Of a DNA stretch of 64,000 nt, positions 51,108 to 63,251 are shown piece after piece. A program made the position numbers and the translations under genes. The stretch is taken from the NCBI GenBank assembly GCA_037102815.1, contig BTPP01000002.1, positions 5,952,001-6,016,000 on the forward strand. Direction: 5' to 3'. The first letter of the stretch is position 1, and each line of letters begins with the position of its first letter. Source of the stretch: Neurospora intermedia. Its lineage: Eukaryota; Ascomycota; Sordariomycetes; Sordariales; Sordariaceae. The notes beneath the pieces were generated by a model. That model saw only the letters and a program-made list of their open reading frames with translations, had not been told where the DNA came from and searched no databases.

Positions 51108-51983
51108 ATGAAGTCCTCGTACCTGTTGGCCAGCCTTGCCTTGGGCTCTACCACCCTCGCAAGGCTGAATCCCCGCGCAGACATCGATGGCGAACACTGG
51201 AAGTGTCGCTGGACGGGTCACTGTCTTGGTATGTCCTAGGTGATCCCAAGAGCTTCTCCACTATTGCCCACATACTGACAGCCCAACAGGCGACGAGTGC
51301 GAGACCAACCGAGACTGTGATGGCGACCTTGTCTGCCGCAACTACGAGTGCGCAAATCCCTGGAGTCCAGTCAAGCCGACCACCACGCGCAAGACCACGT
51401 CGACAATCAGGACCACTGCTCGTCCCACACACACCGTACCTCCAGGCTGTGTCTGGCCGGGCCATTGCTTGGGTACTATGCGGCCCCCATGAACTCCCCT
51501 TATCCCACATGCTAACACTCCTTCTTCCAGGTGACCCCTGTAAAACCGAAAACGACTGCGACGCCGATTGGATTTGCCTGGCAGGCAAGTGTGCTTCACC
51601 GGGACCGACCATTCCCGTTCCTACCACCACTCGGCCTATCCCTCCCCCAATCACTACGACGAGGACTACGAATCAACCGACCACCACCACTCGGCCTGTC
51701 CCTCCCCCGTTCACCACGACGACGACAACTACGAGCAAGTCAATCACGGTGCCGGTGCCTACTACCACGAGCGAGCCACCTACTACCACGAGCCAGCCAC
51801 CTACGAACCCGGGAAACCCCAGCTGTGGCGATAATCCTCTGGCTTGTATTGGTACGTCGACACTGTTGCGTCTCACCCTGAAGAATAGCTAACCAAGGGT
51901 GCTGAACAGGCTCTCCATGCTCGACCGATGCCGACTGCAAGTTTGACTTGATCATTTGCGAGAATGGTGTTTGCGGACTCTGA
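51108..51983 (+). CDS. Secreted protein with three six-cysteine modules
   Basis: Exons 51108-51228, 51290-51472, 51531-51851 and 51910-51983 give 232 residues. A signal peptide is present (MKSSYLLASLALGSTTLA), followed by a possible dibasic-type site (NPRA). Three modules have cysteine spacing C-x5-C-x4-C-x5-C-x5-C-x4-C (modules 1 and 2 exactly; module 3 with one extra residue in two gaps), around CRWTGHCLGDEC, CVWPGHCLGDPC and ACIGSPC. Thr/Pro-rich linkers lie between modules, the second long (about 67 residues of PTTTRP-type repeats), suggesting O-glycosylation. All three introns are phase 1 and interrupt the same Gly codon after the second Cys of each module. I do not recognise a named family; the protein is effector- or wall-protein-like. 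It converges on the PTH11-like gene with only 67 bp between stops. Confidence 0.87.
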
Positions 51984-52050
51984 ACGAGAAATCATAATTA
52001 TCATATTGTCGCTGTGGAAGCGGAAACTTCCTTACGAACCCAAAACACAT

Positions 52051-53419
52051 CTAGCACCTCCTTCCCGCCGACGCGTCCCGTCTATCCTCTGTCACCGTAA
52101 CTTCATGTGTAACAATAATCCCCTTCTGCTTCCAACTCCCCCCCGAGTTCTGTGGTTCGATCCTGTCTGACCCTCTCTCCACCGACATCGCCCTTCCACG
52201 CCCTGCTCCACTGCCCTGTCCCATCACATCGGTTGTAGCAATGTCCCTGCTGCTCGCGGTTGAGCTCCAACTTCCTCTCACCATCTTCCCATCGTCCGAG
52301 CTCACGATATTCTCCTCACTTCCCCATAAGGTATCGTCTGACAAGGGGTGCTTGCTGGTCTTGCCAATCACGACCCTGTTCCTCGGCCCTCCCTTCTGAC
52401 TGCTGGGAGTACTGTCCAACGCATATCCATTGTGTCCCGATACACCATCCTTGCGGATCCCCGACGTCCCTCCGCTCAGCGAGACGATACTCTTCTCCAT
52501 GAATCTCTTGACCAACGGATATACCATGGGCATGTTTGTCAACACAAAACTGACAAAGCTCTCCCTCACAGACCAATACCCGCTCTGCGCCGCATCCGAA
52601 TCTCCCAGCGTCAAAATACACACACACCTCAGAATCCCAAACGCCATCTCGATGAACCCGCCCGAGAACATCAACAGCAAAAAGAACTTTTTCCTCCACG
52701 TCAAGTTACTCTTCCACACCATTGGCAACGGAATCGCCAGCAGATAGAAATCCGTCACCGTGTTCATCACCATGACAAACACCGTTTGCAACTCGCTCAC
52801 CGCCGGCGTGCAATTGTTGCCCGGATTCGGATAAATCTGCCACTGCTTCTCAAATGGCACGCACTTGAATATGGCCACGCATAGACAGGCCATGTACGTC
52901 GCCGGCATGATGACGTACGCCCCGACGACCCACATGCGCATGTTGTGCACGCCCACGGTCAGGCGGGCATAGTAGACCGACCAGCATGCCTTGAGTAGCC
53001 AGAGGAGGGTGGTGTAGAGGAGCAGTCCCGCCACGTGCGCTTTGGAGCCGAGGATGCGGAGTTGGTATTCTTCGCTTTGCGGGGAGAGGAGGGCGCGATC
53101 AATGTCGGTGATGCCATTGTTGGCTAGGCCATGAAATGTTGTGACGAGGACGTGGGCGACGGTGGTTTCGGCTGTGTAGGTGATCTGGAGGGTGTTAGCT
53201 TTGGGCTCGAGAGGAGGGGGTCACAAGTTAACTCACCAAAGCAGCAAACATCAAAAAATCATCCAACGCCAGCTTCCGCCATCCCAACTGGCGGATCCTG
53301 CTGAAGTATCGGAGGATGACGATAATGTAGGCTGCGCCTTGCAAGCCCCACGCTTCGCGAACGAACCGGGCCGCTTCGGCTTGTACTTGTGCATCGGATG
53401 TCCTAGGGACAAGAATCAT
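52051..53419 (-). CDS. PTH11-like fungal rhodopsin-domain membrane protein, paralog A
   Basis: Exons 53419-53237 and 53184-52051 (52-nt intron, donor GTGAGT, acceptor CCAG) give 438 residues. Seven hydrophobic segments are traceable, with the family hallmarks LRYFSRIRQLGWRKLALDDF, GLLLYTTLLWLLKACW, CVPFEKQWQIYPNPGNNCTP and GYWSVRESFVSFVLTNMP. These belong to the fungal rhodopsin/PTH11-type receptor-like family; no CFEM domain precedes it. The C-terminal 150 residues are a hydrophilic, Ser-rich cytoplasmic tail. The start ATG at 53419 follows an in-frame region without a clear signal peptide. It is a clear paralog of the gene at 59840-61656, in opposite orientation, but lacks two introns that interrupt that copy. 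Ligand and signalling output are unknown. Confidence 0.85.
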
Positions 53420-56400
53420 GGTTGCGGCTGTGTAGAAGACCTATGGGGTGGAGGAAGTAATGAAGAGGGATGGAAAGAAACCTCCAAGATGTGACTGACT
53501 CAACAAACAGACTGAAAGCAAAGAATGGAAACGAACAAGCATGCTCTTGCTAATGTTTTGCAAAGAAACGAGAGAAGACGCTCGACATGTTGACCTGCGG
53601 ATCGACTGGACCCTTCTCCCCTATGTATAACTATGCAAGAGGAAAAAGAAACGACAGCTCGGAGATCTAGTCTCAATGTCTTTCATCTCCTTCTGAGCTT
53701 CATCTGCGGGTACCAGTCCCTGAGACCCTGCCTAGATTCCTCCGGGTAGCAAGTTGTCCCCGCCGGACCGCGGAGTTTCCTGTCTACTACCTACTACGAA
53801 GTTGCCACTTCAGCTCATGTTACAAAGCTGAGTCTCGCGGAGGATGTTGGATTTGGGGATTAAAGAAGAAATAGCGAGTGGCCATGGCTTCGACATCCTG
53901 GTTGCCCCATACCTCTAGTCTACTTGGGCGCGGTGATTCTTCTCCGCCAATCACTTGTTGGTGACGGGATATTTCCCCTGAGCTGAACCCCGAGATTTGA
54001 AGGAATGTACGAAACCATCGCTTCTTTTTGTAGGTAAGTCTCTTCCCTGCAGCCTGCTATGCTTCTTGTAGGATTGGTTACAACCCGGGGCCCCGTAGTG
54101 GGACCTGCCGTGGATTTGGGGATTTCAGCATTCAGCGTGGTTGGCTGTACTTTTACAACATCCGAGGCAAGTGATAGGTGCCTTTTATCACAGTTGCAGT
54201 TCATGTCTCGGAGCCGATCTTGCTACACTGCCTGCTCATACACATTGACTACCTACTTACCTAGTGGATAAGCAATCTCGACTGATGCAATGGGGCCCTT
54301 TGCTCGAGATTGAGTTCGAAGTTGAGAAGTAGATGCAGTTCAGACGACTAGCGGCAGGAATCCAGAACATTCATTACCTAGGAGATATGAATATAACAGC
54401 AAGAGACATCATCTCTCTAGAAATCTATGTTAGCCCTCCCGGCAGCCAAGCGCCGTTCGAGCCAACAAGGGCGCCCTGTCCGGGTAGGTGTCAGCGGGGC
54501 ACCGGGGTCCAGGAGCCGAGCGGCTGACTGGTCGGTTAGATGTCGATCTTTCTCTTCAACCTTAAACTGCATCTGACACAGTGGGGACTGGGGAAGACAC
54601 TGGGGGCACTGAGGCATACTGCGATTGGGAAATATTGGGCTCCTTCATCTGGTGATGGATGACCACACTATTGGAAAATAAATTGGAAGAACTAGAGAAG
54701 TATGAAACGAACAGTCCATCTCCGAGCTGCATGGTGTTTGACCCCCAGGAGATAACGGAGAAAACTGTGCAAAGACATCAACATTGTGCTCAAGCGACTG
54801 GAGAGAGAAGGAAGAGGCAAAAGACGCGGTTTTAAACGAACTGAGGATGGGATTATTATGTTTTTCAATGAATTGCTTCATTCTTCTAGCCAGTGGGTAT
54901 TGTCTAAGAGTCATTTGTGGAAAAAAAACAAAGAAGTGGCGGACGCTGCAATCGGGAAATTGACTCCAACATGTGCTAGGCATAATGAACAACCGCGAAT
55001 TTTAACGGCTAAAATCTGGAACAATGGACAGAACGGGAGAAAATTCACAATCGAACGTTGTTCAACAACATACCGCTCTCCTCAGGGTCCGGGTCCGAGA
55101 CATCAAGACCCTTTCTCGGTGCTCCGAGGATATATCGGCACCAAGGGGGAAAAGATGAACGATGGCGCAGGTGGCTGAATTAACGGTGAACCGGCAGCCG
55201 GTCGGGGTCTTTTTTACGATTCTGCAGCTCTTTGTCTCAGGTTGGCCATTGGTGTCTTGTATCGTTATCTGGCGTTTGCAACAGTGCACAAAAGTGTGTT
55301 TGTTGGAATGCCATGACTGTATTCGCAAAATACCTCTACCGTAGGATGGTCCAATGCAAGATACAATTCGATCTCAGTCTCGACATTAGCAAAAAACACT
55401 TTTTTCCTTCTCTGGTGGAAGAGCGAGATGAGATTGAGATTGGAAGACAGGAGCCTAGACTCTTAAAAAGTTGAACGAGATATCGTCTGTGCGGCGGCTA
55501 TCATGGTTCAGGGCAGGAGGTCAGTCAGGGACGGATGGGTGGGCAAAGGCGAGTCCAGGCACACGGAGTTTTGTTCCGTCTCCTCTTTCCTTTTCTTTGC
55601 TTTTCCTCATTGGCCCCCCTGATGGTTCCTGACCTGTCATCCAAATAACCACCACACAGCCCATGTCCCGCTACCTTACCATTCAACAGCCTTGACATGT
55701 TTTATGCCGACCACTAATGCACTAGTGGACGCCTCTGCTTGACCTGAATGGATCGGTTACACAAAAGGATTCGCTTCCCCTTGTCGAGTCCCTCCCCCCC
55801 CCCCAGTCATGGTCCAGCCAACGGTTTTGGGGGGCCAGCCAACGACGAAAACTTTGAGGATCAAATCACGCTAAAAACAACCGAGGAAGATTGAAGCCTA
55901 CGAGCCATGCCCTGTGCTATGCAGTAACGTTAGATTCACAAGCTTACGAAGGCCTGTTTACGCGAAGGTTTCCACTTTTCTTTTGGGAAAGGATCTGTAT
56001 GGGGTAGCAATCGTTCGTATATCTGGGGAAGTGGAGGGAGGGTTCGTAAGGCATGCACGGAACACTCATGAAATGGAAGGCAACGACAATTGAGAGGGAT
56101 GAATTGAATAGGTATCTTGGAGAATGTAAAGTAAAGCAAAAAGAGCGGTCTGATTGTGGCCAAGTTTCGAGACAATATAGATGAAGGAAGCCATTTTGAC
56201 AAAGCTAGAGAGAGAAAAAGAAAAGAAGGATTCGGCCCCATTTTCTAGAATCAACGGTAAGTGGCTGTTGGTCGCACAGACAGTACAGTGCAGCCGGGAC
56301 ATTGAGCCCGGGTGGTGGTCACAAAATGCTACCATAACGGCTTGCCGCCCGCCAATCGGTATAAACATGGTTGTGTCAGGGTACGGCCGTCCCTGAGGCA

Positions 56401-57069
56401 GTAAACAACGGTGCTGTTGAATCGTACCATGATGATAACTCAACTGACAGTCAGTACAGTGGGGGAGGACAGTGCCAGCTTGCCCATTACGTTTCCTCTA
56501 TGTACTGGTCATCTTCATCATCACTGTCCGTCACAATGCTCGCGGCATGGGGGGAAAATTTGGCCCGAAGGACAGGCAGTCCAGGCAGGGAAGGGACGGT
56601 GAATTCAACCCTCCTTCAGGCTTCACCCTGAAGGTCATCATATTCTGGCTTCCTTCGAGTGTCCATTCGATGATGGTGGTGCGTCTCAGTTACCCATTTC
56701 GGTTTGGCCCGAGGCGAAGAGTTGCCCAAGTTCAGGAGAAGGAAGCATTCCCAGGAATCGAAGCGGGCCGACTATCAAAGTTGCACATGGTTATCGGCAT
56801 CTGGGGTTGCCTGGTTAGTCTCGAATCTGCTGATGGCTCCCCTACTTGGTGTTTCTCCTGATATGGAGATACCGGGTGTGTGGATGGATGTGGACATTAC
56901 CGTCCTTCTGGAAACCGGATCACCGGCATATGGTGATGCTCAAGTGACGATGATAAAAGAGCTCAGTCACTTGTCTTTTTCCTAACCGAATCCTACCTTC
57001 TCTCTTCAAGCTCTCTTCTACTCTATCATAGTACCATCGTTCTTAATCCTAATACCTAACCCAGTAACC
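53420..57069. other. Gene-poor intergenic region (3.6 kb)
   Basis: The longest interval without a gene I can support outside the retroelement. It contains scattered short frames without domains and a C-run at about 55793-55804. Base composition is not RIP-like. It should hold the promoters of the PTH11-like gene A and the FAD monooxygenase; a long non-coding RNA or a degenerate gene cannot be excluded. Confidence 0.55.
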
Positions 57070-59384
57070 ATGTCTGCAGCAACTACCAACGGCCGTGCCA
57101 ATGGCATCAATGGCATCAATGGCATCAAGGACACCAATGGCATCAAGTACACCAACGGCACAAACGGTACCAACGGCGTCAAGCCCAAGGAGTCCAAGGT
57201 TGATGTGTAAGACTACTTCCACCCCCCCGAGCACAGTTCAACAGACTAACACATCTCAGACTCATCGTCGGTGCCGGCCCAGCAGGCCTCATGGCCGCCG
57301 CCTGGATGGCTCACTGCGGCATCAGCGCGCGCATCGTCGAGAAACGCAACACCAAGATCTTTACCGGCCAGGCCGACGGTCTCAACTCTCGGACCATCGA
57401 GATCTTTGACAGCCTGGGCTTTTCCGACCGCGTGTGGAAGGAATCCAACCACATGCAGGAGATTTGCATGTGGAATCCCAACGCCGAGGGCGTCATCCAC
57501 CGCTCGGACCGCATCCCCGACACCGTCGTTGGCATCTCGCGCTACCAGCAGTGCGTGCTCAACCAGAGCCGCATCGAGCGCTGGTTCATCGACAACATCA
57601 AAAAGTACTCCTCAAAAAACAACAACAAGGCCATCTCGGTCGAGCGCGGCATCCTGCCCGAGTCGCTCGTGATTGACGAGTCCAAGGTCGAGGATGACGA
57701 GGCCTACCCCGTCACCGTCGCCCTCCGCACCTTGACAGAGGAGGAAGCCACGCCCGTGCAAGCCGCCACCGCCTCCAAGTCTGCGGCGTCTGACGGCCTC
57801 TTCCGCAGCAACCTGGTGCAAGATGACGACGAGGCCGATCTCCTCCGCAAGTCCCAGTCCCGGCCCGGCACCAAAGAGATCGTCCACGCCAAGTACGTCA
57901 TCGGATGCGACGGTGCCCGCTCGTGGACGCGCCGCGCGCTAGGTCTGGAGCTGGAAGGCGAGGCAACCGATTACATCTGGGGCGTCATGGACATCATCCC
58001 CATCACCGATTTCCCCGACATCCGCCACCGATGCGCCGTGCACTCGGCGGAGAATGGCTCGCTGATGGTCATCCCGCGCGAAAACCGCCTAGTGCGGCTG
58101 TACATCCAACTGAAAGAGGTCGTTCCGGACGCCTCGGGACGTGCCGACCGGTCCAAGATCACGCCCGACTTGATCTTCCGCGCCGCGCAAAAGATTCTCG
58201 CACCGTACAAGCTCGACTACGAGTACTGCGACTGGTGGACGGCCTACCAGATCGGCCAGCGTGTCGGCAACAGCTATGACGTGCACAACCGCGTGTTCCT
58301 GGCGGGCGACGCCGTGCACACGCACTCGCCCAAGGCCGGACAGGGCATGAACGTCTCGATGCAGGACACCTTCAACCTAGGCTGGAAGGTAGCACTCGTC
58401 CTCAAGGGCATCTGCAAGCGCGAGATCCTGGCCACGTACCAGAGCGAGCGCCGCCGCATTGCCCAGGACCTGATCGAGTTCGACCACAAGTTCTCTCGCT
58501 TGTTCTCTGGCCGTCCGGCCAAGGACCTGATGGACGCCGAGGGCATCGACATGGAGGAGTTTAAGCGCGCGTTTATGCGCGGCAACATGTTTGCCTCGGG
58601 CATGCAAGTCGACTACGGGCCGAGTGACCTTGTCGTCAAGTCGGGCAACTGGCGCGAGCTAGGCGATCGCAGCGAAAAGAGCGCGAAGCTGCTCACCAAA
58701 GCCAAGATCGCCGACGACAAGTTCGCAAAGAAGCAGGCTCTGGCCACGGGAATCCCCGTCGGCAAGCGCTTGGCCTCCTTCAAGGTCGTCAGCCAGGCGG
58801 ACGCCAGGCCCTGGCACTTGCAGGAGCGGTTGAAGTCCGATGGAAGGTTCCGCATCGTGCTGTTCGCTGGCAAGATTCTCTCGTCGCAGCAGAAGGCGCG
58901 GGTGGATAGGTTCTGCGCCAAGCTGGACGCGCCCGAGAGCTTCCTGCGGAGGATCACGCCCGCGGGCAAGGCCATTGACAGTGTCATTGATGTCCTGACG
59001 ATCCATGCCAGCCCAAGAAAGGACACGGAATTGTTGAGAGACTTCCCGGATATCTTGCATCCGTTTGATCAGCATCTGGGTTGGGATTACACCAAGGTGT
59101 ATGCGGACGATGTCAGTTACCACGAAGGGTTTGGCAATGCTTACAAGAACTACGGCGTGGATAAGGAGAAGGGATGTGTGGTCGTACTGAGACCGGATCA
59201 CTATGTTGCCTGGGTGGGTGATATTGACGATTTTGAGGATATGGAGAGCTACTTTGAGGGATGCATGAGGTTGCCTGCTGTAAGTGCTGCGCAGGATGTT
59301 GGTATTGTCGTGGAGACGGTCAGCAGCGTGACTAACAAGGCGGTCGGTCAGGTCAGAGTGTCTGTGACCCCGGTGTCCGAGTAG
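57070..59384 (+). CDS. FAD-dependent phenol-hydroxylase-type monooxygenase
   Basis: Exons 57070-57206 and 57260-59384 (53-nt intron, donor GTAAGA, branch CTAAC, acceptor TCAG) give 753 residues. Motifs in order are the dinucleotide-binding GAGPAGL (about 50-56), the DG motif VIGCDGARSWTRRAL and the GD motif FLAGDAVHTHSPKAGQGMN (about 392-410), then the phenol hydroxylase C-terminal thioredoxin-like dimerisation domain (from about 570; VLRPDHYVAWVGD). This is class A flavoprotein hydroxylase architecture, using NAD(P)H and O2 to hydroxylate a phenolic ring. The N-terminus is a low-complexity NGINGIKDTNG-type repeat before the Rossmann fold. It is probably cytosolic, for aromatic catabolism or pigment modification. 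It sits between two PTH11-like paralogs. Confidence 0.93.
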
Positions 59385-59839
59385 GAGGTTATGGGATGTT
59401 GAGAAGGGCGATTTGACGAGCGAGAGAATACCCTACCCCATTTAGATCAATTAGCTTGCTCCAGTGGCAGTAAGATAGAAATCCAGAGTCAGCATTGACG
59501 GACGAACTTTGAGATCAGTGTTCCCTGGCCAATCGGGGAGCATTTGGCCCGGCCGTGACCCAATCTTCGAATGGCAATGCGAGGAACAGGTCCCTGGCCA
59601 GGATGAAGCTTCAAAGAGTTGAGACGAGACAAGGCGAGAACTCTCGGACCTCCATGGCTCGTCAAGATGACATAGCTTGATGATGGCCAGGTACTTGTTG
59701 TGCGAAGGGCACCTGTTGAGAAACTCCCATTGTTACAAAACCAACACATACCTCAGGCTTGTTTCGTGGTTTGCCGTGCCTGTATCGCCGATTGCAATTG
59801 GTGTTTTGGTCCCTTCTTTCCACATATATAGTACGCAAC
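59385..59839. other. Intergenic between tandem genes
   Basis: This holds the 3' UTR of the monooxygenase and the promoter of the next gene. CATATATAG at 59822-59830 lies too close to the ATG to be the functional TATA box. No gene was seen. Confidence 0.6.
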
Positions 59840-61656
59840 ATGGGGGACAACTATACAACAGGAGTGGAACCCGAAGAAGCGAGACGCTTTGTCATAGAAT
59901 GCTGGTCTCTCCAAGGTGTAGCCTACGTGGTGATTGGGCTTCGATATTTCAGCAGGATCCGGCAAGTGGGATGGCGCAAGCTCGCGCTCGACGACTTTTT
60001 CATGCTGTTGGCTTTGGTCAGTTCTCTTGGCTTCAGGTTGTTACCTCGCCCTTTACCCGCGACATGAAGCTTACCTTCCCGGCATCCAGTTTGCCTACAC
60101 AGCCGAGAGCTTCATGCCTTACCTTTTCGTTTCCTGGTGTCATGGGTTAGCAAACAACGGCATGACAGACGAGCATCGAGCTACGCTCAGCCAAGATTCC
60201 GACGAGTACAAAATGCGAGTTAACGGAGCCAAGCTGAACGTCTCGGGCCTTCTCTTGTACACCACCCTTCTTTGGCTGCTTAAAGGCTGTTGGACAGTGT
60301 ATTACACACGCCTAACGTGAGTATCAGCCCTGGAACGCAGGAGGAGGTTTAGACTGACCCGCTAGATGTCCAACAGAGCCGGCATTTGCTTTATGCGTCG
60401 CTGGATGATTGGCGCCTACATCATCATGCCCCTGACTTACATCGCCTGTGTATGTGTCGCTCTCCTCCAATGTGTCCCCCTTCACCGGCAGTGGCAGATC
60501 TACCCCGACCCGGGCAACCACTGCCAACCGGCAATATCAGTTCTGCAGACGGTTTTCGTCATGGTCATGAACACTGCCACGGACTTTTACCTTCTCGGTA
60601 TTCCTGTGCCTATGCTTTGGAAGTCGAACCTGCCCTGGTCGCAGAAATTGGTGCTGTTCGTCATGTTCAGTGGCGGATTTCTGGAAATGACATTTGGCAT
60701 TATGCGGTGTGTTAGCATCTTGACTGTGAGTTGGGTCCTTGGGAAATCCATCTTCCAAAGACAGCAAACTGACTCACCTCAAGAAGGGAAACAGGGACCC
60801 CGCGCAAACAGGCTACTGGTCCGTCCGCGAATCCTTTGTCTCCTTTGTTCTGACCAACATGCCCATGGTCTACCCGCTGATCAGGCGGTCGGTACTTCGC
60901 GCCATCTACTCCCTCGGCGGCTGTTTGTGCCCAGGCAGCGGGACGAACTCCACCACCGACAAAAACGACAACAGTACTGGATCAAACGGAGTCATGCTCA
61001 CTCGATATACATCTCCATATCCCATAGACAGCCCAGTGTTCCCAGCAACCCACCAAGGTTCATCACACAGATGGGGTCCCAATCCCGATCCGATCTTCCC
61101 GATACCCGGCAGCGAGACCTTTTGGGTAAGCACGACAGATGAGGAGGGTACTACTGGCACCGGCACTACCGACACTACCGACACTACCGGCACTACCGGC
61201 ACTACCGGCACCGGACCCCCAGGTAGCGGAGGGGACATCTCTAGAAAGGACACGTACCCGACGGCGGCGAATCGGAGTGATGGGATGGTGAGCTTTAGGT
61301 CAACCTGCGACAGTCCTGCTCGGAGTAGAAACGACTGTGGACGGCCCAACTTGACGATACAGACAGCAGCTTCGCCATACCTTGGGGTGGTCACGTCGGT
61401 GGAGAGTTCGGGCATGATTGCGGAGCAGTCACATAATGGTTGGTGCTCGGGTGAGAGTAGTAGTCACAGTGTAAGCAACGGCACGCCGGGAAGTGTTATG
61501 GCGATTGTGGTCACGAGAGAGGTCAGGATTGTGAGGGAGGAGGGGGTGGTTACCCCTAGGCAGATTACCCCTGGGTTACCACCGACCCCTGGGTTACCAC
61601 CGCCGGCTGAGCTAATGGAATGGAGGGGGTCCACACAAGCCATCGATCATTGTTGA
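59840..61656 (+). CDS. PTH11-like fungal rhodopsin-domain membrane protein, paralog B
   Basis: Exons 59840-60016, 60090-60316, 60377-60725 and 60787-61656 give 540 residues. The first intron matches the one in paralog A in position (after ...MLLAL / ...MFAAL). The other two fall after YYTRLT and ...SILT and are absent from A. Hallmarks include LRYFSRIRQVGWRKLALDDF, GLLLYTTLLWLLKGCW, CVPLHRQWQIYPDPGNHC and GYWSVRESFVSFVLTNMP. The C-terminal tail is longer than in A and contains a Thr/Gly/Asp repeat (TGTTDTTDTTG) at about 61140-61215 and two PGLPPTPGLPP-like units. The third intron has acceptor AAG, unusual but required by frame. It is receptor-like with no CFEM domain; ligand unknown. Confidence 0.83.
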
Positions 61657-62356
61657 AACGAGAATAGATGGATTGAATTGCATGTGCGTTGCTTGTGCTG
61701 GGCTTAGGTATGGTGGATTGCCATGTGAACGTTGAACATACCTGGACCGAAGATGCCTCGCTTGTTGTTCGGTTTCCAAGCTATCTGGACACATGAACAG
61801 CGCCCAGTGGTTGGCAGACTGTCCACGAATGCCCATTGTCTTCTTCGACCAACCGGAAAGTAGGCCGTCTTCCGCTGTTCTTCTCGAACACTGAACAAGG
61901 CCTATTGTCCTCCAGCCTTACCCGGAGGCTACCTGGGAGACGAATAGGATGTTTCCCGGACAGTGTTTTCGAAGCCGGGTACGAGTTCCATTGTCCCGGA
62001 CGGCTGTAGCCGATGGGAACCTTTGTGCTGTTGTTCACTCGTGGGTTTCGGCGGAGGGCAATCGAGAGCCTATCGATTTGGGAGTTGTCGATTACCTTCT
62101 TTGTCCGGCTGTTCTGTAAGTGATAACTGATTGGGAATGGGGGCATGTCAACGAGTGTCGAAAAGGTATAAGTATCGGTGTTGGGATCAACCAAGATTGT
62201 TCGATTCCTGTCATCAGCATCAGCAGGAACGCCAGCAGCAAACACTTATCAAAACAGCAAGACTTTGAAACCAGCAATAGCTCAAGCCACATCCGCTTCC
62301 ACCAACCAACCAACCGTTCGGGTACATCTCCCGAACTACCAACCGTACGTATCACC
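61657..62356. other. Intergenic; upstream of the RING-like gene
   Basis: TATAAG at 62167-62172 is a candidate TATA box 185 bp before the next ATG. An in-frame open leader (from 62120) precedes that ATG but looks like 5' UTR. No other gene was seen. Confidence 0.55.
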
Positions 62357-63251
62357 ATGTGTTTCATCACCACTTCCACCATGCGCACCAAGCGCACCTT
62401 TTCCTCCATCTCGGACGAAGAGTCTACTTACCAGGCAGCTCCCAAGCGCATCTGCCTTCCCGTCCACAAAGTCACCCACGTCGGTCCTCTGGACCTCAAC
62501 TCCCCACCCAAGTTTGCACCCATGCGCCCTCTTCCCTCCATCTGGCCATGGAACTTGGACACTGACCTCGACGCAGACGCACCCCTCCCGCCTCCGCTCT
62601 CCGTCGCGTCCCGCATCCCGGCCTTCCACACCCACGGCTCTTCCCACTGCGGCAACCATGCCCACGAGCACTCCTTCCCGTCAGGCAAGAAGACCAACAA
62701 GAACAAAAGAGTAGGTACACTCTGCTCCTTCTGCTATGGTCCCTACAAACAGGGTGATCTCCACCAACTTCCCTGCGGACACTTTACTTGTTTGTCGTGT
62801 CTCGAGGAGAGGGTGAGACAGATCCCGACGTTGATGGTTGCTAACACTGGGCTGATTAACCAGACCATTGCCAAGATGCGCGACATCATGAATTATCTCG
62901 GTACCATGACTGAGACTGACGGTCTGGCTTCGACTGTGAAGCAGTACTGGGTCGATGAGTTTGGCGTCCTTCGCCAAGAGCTGGCGATCCTGACCAATAT
63001 GTCGTGCTCCTATTGTCAGGTGCATATCCAGCCGTCCCGGTTTATGACTTGTTTGTGATGCGCAGCCGGAGAATAGGAGGGCGTGTGGATGGCCGGATTG
63101 TAGGGTGTATGTGCCCAGTTGGTGTCACTATCTCTTTATTGGGAAGAAGGAGGTGAGTAAGGCGGTGGATGCGGAGGGGAGGAGGTGGTGGTGTCCGAGT
63201 TGCAAGGGCAATTGCTTCGAGACGGAGGAGGGGTTGAACCCGGGGAGGTAG
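62357..63251 (+). CDS. RING-like zinc-binding protein
   Basis: Exons 62357-63019 and 63066-63251 (46-nt intron, donor GTGCAT, acceptor GCAG) give 282 residues. The N-terminal half is disordered with a His-rich patch (AFHTHGSSHCGNHAHEH). The zinc-binding part reads CSFCYGPYKQGDLHQLPCGHFTCLSCL, i.e. C-x2-C-x11-C-x-H-x2-C-x2-C, followed after a helical spacer by SCSYCQ and, beyond the intron, RRACGWPDC and WWCPSCKGNCF. It resembles a RING finger with an unusually long insertion before the last Cys pair, so an E3-ligase role is only inferred. The start at 62357 was chosen over an upstream in-frame ATG (62120), which lies before the TATA-like string. The intron falls inside the metal-binding domain. 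Confidence 0.72.

Noticed and set aside
45193-59384. Secondary-metabolite gene cluster (O-methyltransferase plus monooxygenase)
   Set aside because: The two enzymes are over 10 kb apart with tRNAs and unrelated genes between, and no backbone synthase, transporter or cluster regulator is present.
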